Source of the DNA: Pelagophyceae sp. CCMP2097
Lineage: Eukaryota > Sar > Pelagophyceae
DNA length: 16,115 nucleotides
Assembly (NCBI GenBank): GCA_026770575.1
Contig: MU657219.1
Span: 263,115 to 279,229 of the forward strand
Direction of reading: 5' to 3'
The stretch's first letter is position 1, and the number at the start of each line of letters is the position of its first letter. Below are positions 1 to 5,796 of this stretch, piece by piece. The position numbers and the translations under genes are program-made. The notes under the pieces are model-generated. The model searched no databases. It was not told where the DNA came from and saw only the letters and a list, made by a program, of their open reading frames with translations.

Positions 1-63
1 GTATATATACCGGGCCCCACAATCCGTTGCGGCCACAATCACCTCCAAGGATAATGATCCGGT

Positions 64-250
64 GAATCCCCTTTTGCCCCCAGCGGGTCTTTACGCTATA
101 GGCCCGAAAACGCCCGTTTTGGACGTTTCCCAGCGTTTTCTTTCCTACCCCCTTCAATAGTTGGCGCGTGTTCGTGCTAATCAACGCTTCCTTCGCGGTG
201 GCTCGACGCGCCCCGCTGCGTTATTACACTCACCACAACCGTCCATGGCC
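64..250 (-). repeat. Terminal-repeat family, copy A (inner and middle part)
   Basis: Bases 88-145 (CTATAGGCCCGAAAACGCCC through CAGCGTTTTCTTT) are near-identical, in reverse complement, to 9825-9875. The similarity continues through the GCGTGTTCGTGCT, CGACGCGCCCCGCTGCG and ACACTCACCAC blocks to about 245. The same module recurs in the two arms of the foldback element at 10833-13892. The orientation matches the right arm (copy D), so copy A reads as the right end of an element lying mostly left of the window. I see no coding signal here. Confidence 0.75.
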
Positions 251-467
251 ACTTTCAATAGGCACCTGCTCTAGCGCAGGAGGGGTTACGCTGACGGGGA
301 ATTGGAGAGCCGTTTCACGAGAGCATCGATCCGTTCGACCTCCGTGGTGGACTTAAGGCCCCAATTAGACTTGATAAGTTCCAAAATCTGGCTTATTGAC
401 AATTCCAAAACCAAACTTTTGGAAAGAGAGTAGTTTGAGATAAGTGGAACTTAGGCGAGTAGTACAT

Positions 468-571
468 CAGCTCCCAGGGCATGTACATGGTCATGGGCGA
501 CGGATATGGAGAGCCCTTGACCTCCTCTTTCCAACGCTCCAGTCTGTGACTATAAGCTGCCCGGAGAGCTG
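468..571. repeat. Hairpin element, copy 1 of 3
   Basis: An imperfect inverted repeat. Its left arm starts CAGCTCCCAGGGCATG and its right arm ends GCTGCCCGGAGAGCTG. The centre carries the shared CTCTTTCCAACGC block. Same family as 614-716 and 915-1022, and the most degenerate of the three: several stem positions no longer pair. Confidence 0.65.
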
Positions 572-613
572 AGCTATAGGGTGTCAAAGTTTCAGAACAT
601 GTCAACTTATCTT

Positions 614-716
614 AGCTCTCCGGGCGTGGGCATGGTCACGGCCGACGGATTCCGAAAGCCCGGCTTCTTCTCTTTCCAACGCCGTCGGCCGTGACTATGT
701 CCACGCCGGGAGAGCT
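614..716. repeat. Hairpin element, copy 2 of 3
   Basis: An inverted repeat with arms of about 35 bp: 614-648 (AGCTCTCCGGGCGTGGGCAT onward) and 682-716 (ending CCACGCCGGGAGAGCT). There are only a few mismatches across the stem. The loop holds ATTCCGAAAGCC and CTCTTTCCAACG, as in copies 1 and 3. The size and terminal inversion fit a small non-autonomous hairpin element. Confidence 0.75.
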
Positions 717-914
717 GAGGTTCCGTCGCACCCTTTTCGAGTACCCTCATCGGTTTTCGGCCCGTGGGCGGTCGCTATAGGGGAAATACTGCTTAGGGGC
801 CAGTGAAAGGGCAACCTACAGCGTGTAGGAACGCTCAACGAGCAAAAGTAACAGCGCCGGGGCGCAGAATTGCCCCAAGAAGGTCAGAAATAGTCAAACT
901 TTGGCGACCTTGAG

Positions 915-1022
915 CTCCGCTCTCCGGGCTTGCCCATTGTCACGGCCGACGGATTTCGAAAGCCCTGCTTCCCCTCTTTCCAACGCCGTCGCCTGTGACA
1001 ATGGGCAAGCCCGGAGAGCTGA
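915..1022. repeat. Hairpin element, copy 3 of 3 (perfect 25-bp core stem)
   Basis: Bases 919-943 (GCTCTCCGGGCTTGCCCATT and five more) are an exact reverse complement of 995-1019. The stem continues inward, less perfectly, through GGCCGACGG and CCGTCGCC. The loop has the family block CTCTTTCCAACG. This is the cleanest copy of the trio and probably the youngest or most constrained. Confidence 0.85.
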
Positions 1023-1082
1023 GACTCGATGCTCCAAAGTAGTATTTTTTCGCGCATCCCCTCCTCTCTAGCGCTCTGCAAC

Positions 1083-1220
1083 AGCCTCCGAATGCTAAAC
1101 TATCGCCGAAATTTGTATAAGAAAATCCATTTATCGCTAAAATGGCCATCTGGAAACCCGAATTATCGCTAAACGATCAAAATCTCTGAAAACCCGTTTA
1201 TCGCTAAAATGACCATAAAA
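1083..1220 (-). repeat. Terminal-repeat family, copy A (outer end)
   Basis: The stretch containing CGCCGAAATTT followed by TTATCGCTAAAATGGCCAT matches the outer tips of the foldback element arms (10833-10890 in reverse complement, and 13855-13892). The tip motif TTATCGCTAAA occurs three times here (about 1131, 1163 and 1199). It is probably the distal end of copy A, separated from 64-250 by about 830 bp that include the hairpin elements. Confidence 0.6.
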
Positions 1221-1227
1221 AAGGAAA

Positions 1228-1305
1228 GGCGCCCTTGCAAAAGCTTGAGTAGGCGGGCGTCCTTCAGAGGGCTTACCCACTACGGGGGCCCCTCTGAGCA
1301 ACAGC
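1228..1305 (+). repeat. Dispersed GAGTAGGCG / CTACGGGGGCCCC repeat, copy 1
   Basis: The order of blocks (GCGCCCTT, GAGTAGGCG, GTCCTTCAG, CTTACCC, CTACGGGGGCCCCT) is shared with 11505-11560 and 13905-13992. All three copies are on the plus strand. Two of them, this one and 13905-13992, sit directly beyond a TTATCGCTAAAATG tip, so the repeat is associated with terminal-repeat family ends. No coding role is evident. Confidence 0.65.
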
Positions 1306-1911
1306 GCGTCGGAATGCGACAGATAGGTTGGCGCGGCGGAGCGGCCGCCGCGCGAGGGCCGTCGACTCGACCGGGGGGGCTTGGACGTCATGGCCCTCGT
1401 GCGTCACCACAGCGTCCCCGCCCCGCCCAGGCGAGAGAGCGCCAAACGCGGCTGGCGGACGACGCCGTCGTCTCCCCACACCTGCACGGCGGCCCCGACG
1501 GCGACAGCACCGACGACGACGGCAGCGCGCCGCAGTCGTGACCACGGCCCGCGTCCACCGTTTGCAACCGCTGGAGCATCGGCCCGAGCGCGACTTGTCG
1601 AGGCGTTCCGTCGCGGTTGGGTGCCAGGCCTCCCACTGCCAACGCGCGATACTAATCACCGCCCCAAACGCCCCCCGGCCGCAGTGCCAACCGACCCCGT
1701 GCACCACAGCGATGCTGCAGGCCACCCCGAGAGCGCGGCGGCGCGTCCCGGGCCGATTTTTTGGACGAACCGAGAGGCCACACCCTCCCGGGGGGACCGA
1801 GAGGCCACACCCTCCCGGGGGGCGCGGGCCATCAACCGCGCTCGGGGGCCCGCGCGAACAACCCGCTATTTCTTAATTCAAGAATCCGGCCTCCTGGGAC
1901 CTGATAGGCTG
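1306..1911. other. GC-rich region without a recognised gene
   Basis: Very GC-rich DNA downstream of the kinase stop codon. Several overlapping open frames exist on both strands, but they are low in complexity (Arg/Ala/Pro/Gly) and none shows a recognisable domain or an intron-exon pattern. A 27-bp direct duplication (1769-1795 and 1796-1822, beginning ACCGAGAGGCCACACC) lies inside. The near-palindrome TTCTTAATTCAAGAA at about 1870-1884 could mark the 3' flank of the kinase transcript. Confidence 0.5.
1769..1822. repeat. 27-bp tandem duplication
   Basis: Two exact adjacent 27-bp units, 1769-1795 and 1796-1822, each beginning ACCGAGAGGCC and ending CCCGGGGGG. The length is a multiple of three, but no gene is supported here. 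Confidence 0.9.
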
Positions 1912-4900
1912 CTAGAGGATGGGGTTGGGTTCCTTTTTCGGCGGGTTCTTGCGGATAAAGTCGAGCACATCTTGCACGACCTTCGCCGCCGTCTCGCGCG
2001 GCAGCTCGTCTAAAGACTCAACACTAACAGAAACGTCCGCTTGGTCGTAGAAACCCGTCCTTTCTTCCAAAATCCGCGAAATGTCGCTTGCGTCCTTCAA
2101 CAGCGGCCTCGATTCCATCTCGGCGCCGAGGAGGCGCGCCTCCAAGACGTCGACGGCGGGGTTGATCCAGACGACGATTCCAGACCTGGTTTTTGAGTTA
2201 AGCGGAGAAGTACTAGAGAGGAATTGTATCGAGCAATCCTCTAAAACCGACGCCCCCCCCCCCCGCCTCACCGGAGCGCGGCCCAGTTGGCCGTCTGCGT
2301 GACAATCCCGCCGCCGGTGCCGACCACCAGGCGGACGTAGGCGGCGACCTAGGGGAATACGATAGGAATGCTCTAGAATCCTAAAGAAATCCTCTACCTG
2401 GTTGAGGATCATGCCTTCGGCTTTCCGGAACGCGTCTTCGCCCTCCGCCGCGAAGAACTCGGCGACGGTGGAGTTCATGGCCGTCTCCAGCGTGGAGTCC
2501 GTGTCGACAAAGGCGTAGGAACCTATAGTATTTCCTATAGTATTTCCTATAGTATTTCCCATTGCCGAGAGGTTTGCCGATTCCCGAGAGCAACTTCCGA
2601 CAGATGGGGCTGCACCCGCCCCGGAAGACCCCGCGCTTCAGGGCCGCCTCGACGGCACCGTCGAGACGGACGTCTCAAGGACAGAAGGCCGCCAAAGAGG
2701 CCGTTTTGAGACCAGGAGCAGAGACGGCTTCGGGTTTGCCCTTCAACCCGCGGGTCGGGTTTGCCGGGTTTGCGCGTTTTGGCCGACCCGTGTACCCGCG
2801 GGTCTGGCCGTGGCCCGAACCCGAACCCGACCCGAGAAGACGGGTTTGGTCGCAAAGACAAACCCGTGACCCGAGAGTGCGGCACACATTGAAAAGCTCT
2901 CCGGACGGGCCCCTACAAGGCCTCTTGGGCGGCCGCTTACAAGGCCTCTGCATGGTCACTTGAAAGGCCTCTTTGAAGGGTCCTATCAAGCCCCCACGCA
3001 GGGTTCTTTATCAGAGACGCGTGTTCGGGCCCTTACGGGGTTCCTTCACCGTTCCTCGCATGAGATGCCATATGGTTCGATAGCGGTGCGAGGGCCCGTC
3101 CAAGCGACCGCCCGAGGATCCGCCCAGGTGACGTCGCAGAGGGGCCGCAGTCGAGGAGCCGACAGCCGAGTGACCGTCCACGGGGCCGTCGAGAAACCGC
3201 CGTCAAAACGACTGTCACAGAGGGCCCGTCGAGGGACCGTCCAAGGAACTGTCCAAAGGGAACGTCCAAGGGACCGCCCAAGCGACCGTCCGAGGGAGCG
3301 TCAGAGGGACCATCCAAGCGACCGTCCGAGGGCCCGTCCGACAGACCACCCAGAGGGACGCAGAGGGGCCGCAGTCGAGGAGACGGCAGCCGAACGACCG
3401 CCCAAGAGACCGTTCGAGAAACCTTACACGGGACTGCCGCAAAGGGACCGACGAGGGCCGTCCAAGGGACCGGTCGAAGGGACCGTCGATAGGCCCGTCA
3501 AAGGGGTCGTCCACGGAACCGTCGCAGATGGACTGTCCGAAGGATCGCCCAAGGAACATTCCAAAGGAAGTGTCCAAAGGACCGCCCAAAGACCGTCCGA
3601 GGGACCGTTCGAGGGACCATCCAAATGACCGTCCGAGGGACCGTCCACGGGACCGTCGCAGAGGACCCGTCGAGGGCTCGTCGAGAGATAGCTTAAGAGA
3701 CTGCAAAGGGAACTGTCCAAAAGGATTGTCCAAAGGCCCGCCCAAGAGACCGTCGCAGGGTCCGTCCGAGGGTCCGCCCGCGGGACGTCGCAGAGGGACC
3801 GCAGTCGAGCGCCCATCCAAACGACCACTCCATGGACCGTCCACGGGACTGTCGGAGAGGGACCGTCGAGGGACCGTCAAGGGGCCCTCCAAAGGACCCT
3901 CCAATGAAACTGTCCAAAGGAACTGTTCAAAGGACCGCTCAAGGGACCGTCGAGGGACCATCCAATCGACCGTCCGAAAGACCGACTGAGCGACCGTCCG
4001 AGCGATCGTCTGAGCGACCGTCCGAGCGAATGTTCGAGGGCCCGTCGAGGGGACATCGCAGAGAGGGGCTGCAGTCGAGGGGCCGGCAGCCGAGTGACTG
4101 TCCAAGGGACCGTCGAGGGGCCGCCAATCAAAGCGACCGTCACAGAGGGCTCGTCGAGGGACCCTCAAAGGAACTGTCCTAAGGAATTGTCCAAGGGACC
4201 GCCCAAGCGACGGTCCGAGGGACCGTCCGAGCCTCCCGAGGGGCCGTCTCAAAGGCTTCGTTTCGCATGGCCATCGAAAGGAGCCATCTTGAGGAGCCGT
4301 CTCGAGGGGCCGTCTCGAGGAGCCGTTTCAAAAAGCCGTCTCCAGGGGTCATTTCGAGGCACCGTCCCGAGGAGCCATCTTAAGGCGTCGTTTCGAATGG
4401 TTATCGAAAGGGGCCGTCTCGAGGGGCCGGAGAGAGGAGCTTTCCCGAGGCGCCGTCTCGAGGGGCCGTCGAAACGGCGCCGTGTCGAATGGCCATCGAA
4501 AGGGACCATCTCGAGGCACCGTCTCGAGGGGCCGTCTCGAGGGGTCGTCTCAAGGCGCTGTCTCGAATGGCCGTCTCCAGGGGCCGTCTCGAGGGATCGT
4601 CTCAAGGCGCCGTTTCGAGTGGCCGTTTCGAGGCACCTTCTCGATGGGCCGTCTCAAGAAGCCGAAACGAATGACAGTCAAAAGAGGCCGTCTCGAGGGG
4701 CCTTCTCGAAGCGCCGTCCCAAGGCGCCGTTTCGAGTAGTCGTCTCAAAGGGCCGTCTCGAATGGTCGTCTCCAGGGGCCGTCTCCAGGGGCCGTCTCCA
4801 GGAGCCGGAGATAGGAGCAGGGAGGGGTTTGGGTTTGCCCTTCAACCCGCGGGTCGGGTTTACCGGGTTTGTGCGTTTTGGCGAACCCGCAACCCGCGGG

Positions 4901-5724
4901 TTTGGCCGTGGCCCGAACCCGAACCCGACCCTTCGAAGACGGGTTTGGTCGCTTGACAAACCCGCGACCCGAGGGTACGCCACAAATTGAAAACCCGACC
5001 CGACCCGAATAGACCGTCCCTGGTCCTGATTTCGAGGCCGTCGAGACGGCTTCGAGACCGTCTTCAGGGCCGCCTCGACGGCACCGTCGAGATGGACCTG
5101 TTCGGCCGCCTCGACGGCCCGCCAAAGAGTTTGTCTTGAGGTCGTCTTCTCGGCCGTCAAAGGGGCCGCCTTTTTGGCCAGACGTCGTCTGGAAGAATAT
5201 CACAGGCCCGTCTTCGGGCGCGTCTCGGAACTTTCCGGGGTCCAGACCGTCTTCGGGCCTCTGCAAGGCCGTCCCGGGCCTCTCTTCATTCGGGGGCATC
5301 GGGCCGCACCGAGCATGCGCGTCAGCTCGTCGCCGACGGACGACTTGCCACAGCCTAGGGAGCGGGAGGCGTAGGCAGCGGGAGGCGTCGTATAGGATCC
5401 CGATCGGAAACGTATAGGAAGACGTACCCATCATGCCGACCAAGTAAAGGTTCGTCCCTTTCAACTGCTCCGCCAGCAGCCGCCCCGCCTCCGTCGACGC
5501 CGAAGCGGCCTAAAGTAGCGAGTCGGCCGCAGACCGCCGCATCAAGGGCTCTCGAAGAGGCGAGAGCGCCACACTAAAGGCTCTCGAGAAGAGGCGTCGT
5601 ATTGTACTTTGGAAACCCCGCTCGGCCTATCTCTACGCACCGCGTGTAGGCGCGTATGGCGGGCGTGGCGCCGCTGCGGGACGAGGCCCGAGACGGCCGC
5701 GAGGCCAATCAGCAGGAAAAACAT
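1912..5724 (-). CDS. SK: Shikimate kinase, plastid-targeted, six exons
   Basis: Shikimate kinase phosphorylates shikimate with ATP to give shikimate 3-phosphate in aromatic amino-acid synthesis, here probably in the plastid stroma. Exons on the minus strand: 5724-5641, 5509-5428, 5354-5310, 2522-2398, 2348-2272 and 2185-1912. They join in frame to 228 residues. Visible motifs: P-loop GMMGCGKS (residues 53-60), DTD (77-79), FR at 102-103, GTGGGIV (122-128), the lid RPLL (164-167) and the ERTGFY segment (179-184). All the usual catalytic landmarks are present, so it should be an active enzyme, not a kinase-like paralogue. The first exon (MFFLLIGLAAVSGLVPQRR then Arg/His-rich) looks like a signal peptide plus transit peptide. 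Donors are GTGCGT, GTACGT, GTGCGG, GTAGAG and GTGAGG; every acceptor is AG. Intron 3 (2523-5309, 2787 nt) makes up about 73% of the gene and carries a satellite element. The start at 5724 was chosen because it opens the hydrophobic presequence. Confidence 0.93.
2523..2560 (-). repeat. 12-bp triplicate at the kinase intron 3 acceptor
   Basis: In the sense of the kinase, the intron ends with three copies of GGAAATACTATA followed by G, so CTATAG|G acceptors occur every 12 nt. The downstream one (2523/2522) restores the kinase frame. Because 12 nt is four codons, use of an upstream acceptor would add NTIG-type tetrapeptides without breaking the frame. TACTAT also resembles a branch-site core. Confidence 0.85.
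2719..2895 (-). repeat. CGGGTT-rich module, copy in the 3' part of kinase intron 3
   Basis: About 175 bp, near-identical to 4816-4995 in the same orientation. On the plus strand the shared blocks are GGGTTTGCCCTTCAACCCGC, CGTTTTGGC, GGCCGTGGCCCGAACCCGAA, GACGGGTTTGGTCGC, and an end of ACATTGAAAA type. The plus strand is built of degenerate CGGGTT/AACCCG steps. A third, partial copy lies in the La gene intron (6560-6660). Confidence 0.85.
2960..4250 (-). repeat. 12-bp tandem array in kinase intron 3
   Basis: Degenerate tandem units of 12 bp, consensus about AAGGGACCGTCC on the plus strand; clean runs occur around 3240-3350 and 3590-3660. A longer marker (GCAGAGGGGCCGCAGTCGAG and variants) recurs near 3136, 3362, 3790 and 4059, so there is a higher-order layer with irregular spacing of about 230-430 bp. 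Long open frames on both strands (for example 3215-4252 minus and 2960-3628 plus) follow from the stop-poor unit and read as RDRP- or SLGR-like tetrapeptides; they are not credible genes. Confidence 0.9.
4251..4815 (-). repeat. 13-bp tandem array in kinase intron 3
   Basis: Degenerate tandem units of 13 bp, consensus GGGCCGTCTCGAG on the plus strand, with very few interruptions from about 4285 to 4805. The unit is one base longer than the neighbouring 12-bp unit (GAGGGGCCGTCTC against GAGGGACCGTCC), so the two arrays look like relatives. Thirteen is not a multiple of three, so each frame cycles through the same 13-residue peptide; that explains the open frames here. Confidence 0.92.
4816..4995 (-). 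repeat. CGGGTT-rich module, copy in the 5' part of kinase intron 3
   Basis: A direct repeat of 2719-2895, so the 13-bp and 12-bp arrays are bracketed by two same-orientation modules, a layout reminiscent of terminal direct repeats. In the kinase sense it begins TTTTCAATTTGTGGCG and runs through GCGGGTTTGTCAAGCGACC and AAACCCGTCTT. The La intron copy has the equivalent TCAATCTGTGCC, GCGGGTTTGTCGAGCGACC and AAGCCCGTCTT at 6560-6620. Confidence 0.87.
4996..5309 (-). other. 5' end of kinase intron 3, degenerate repeat
   Basis: Between the CGGGTT module and the exon 3 donor (GTGCGG at 5309) the intron holds degenerate CGTCTTC/GAGACGG-type sequence. One block (CTTCAGGGCCGCCTCGACGG, about 5062-5090) also occurs at about 2637-2666, outside the other module. 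No coding sequence is expected here. Confidence 0.6.
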
Positions 5725-5796
5725 GCTTCTCGCCGAATCATGAACGTCGCCGAAAGAGCGCAAGTGCACATTCCGTCGCCCTTCAGAGAAGACAGC
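5725..5796. promoter_or_regulatory. 72-bp divergent intergenic region between the kinase and La starts
   Basis: The kinase ATG (5724, minus) and the La ATG (5797, plus) face away from each other with 72 bp between them. The two promoters and 5' leaders must therefore overlap or extend into the partner gene. No TATA box is visible. The La frame stays open upstream of 5797 (to ATGs at 5740 and 5656), but that would extend it into the kinase presequence, so 5797 in a GACAGCATGG context is preferred. Confidence 0.7.

Noticed and set aside
1273..1725. 150-codon minus-strand frame as a gene
   Set aside because: It overlaps other equally open frames in very GC-rich DNA, and no family motif or intron pattern is seen.
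3215..4252. 345-codon open frame on the minus strand
   Set aside because: It lies wholly in the 12-bp array inside the kinase intron; the peptide merely repeats the unit, and comparable frames exist on the opposite strand.
4094..4990. 298-codon open frame on the plus strand
   Set aside because: It runs through the 12-bp array, the 13-bp array and the CGGGTT module, giving a periodic Arg/Gly/Ser peptide with no domain and no gene structure.
4816..4995. CGGGTT-rich module as an internal telomere tract
   Set aside because: The spacing of CGGGTT steps is irregular, and the module has a defined non-repetitive middle shared between copies, so it is a dispersed element piece.
5656..5796. N-terminal extension of La from an upstream ATG at 5656 or 5740
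   Set aside because: It would read through the kinase start region, and the added residues are not La-like; 5797 has a good context and the usual short N-terminus.
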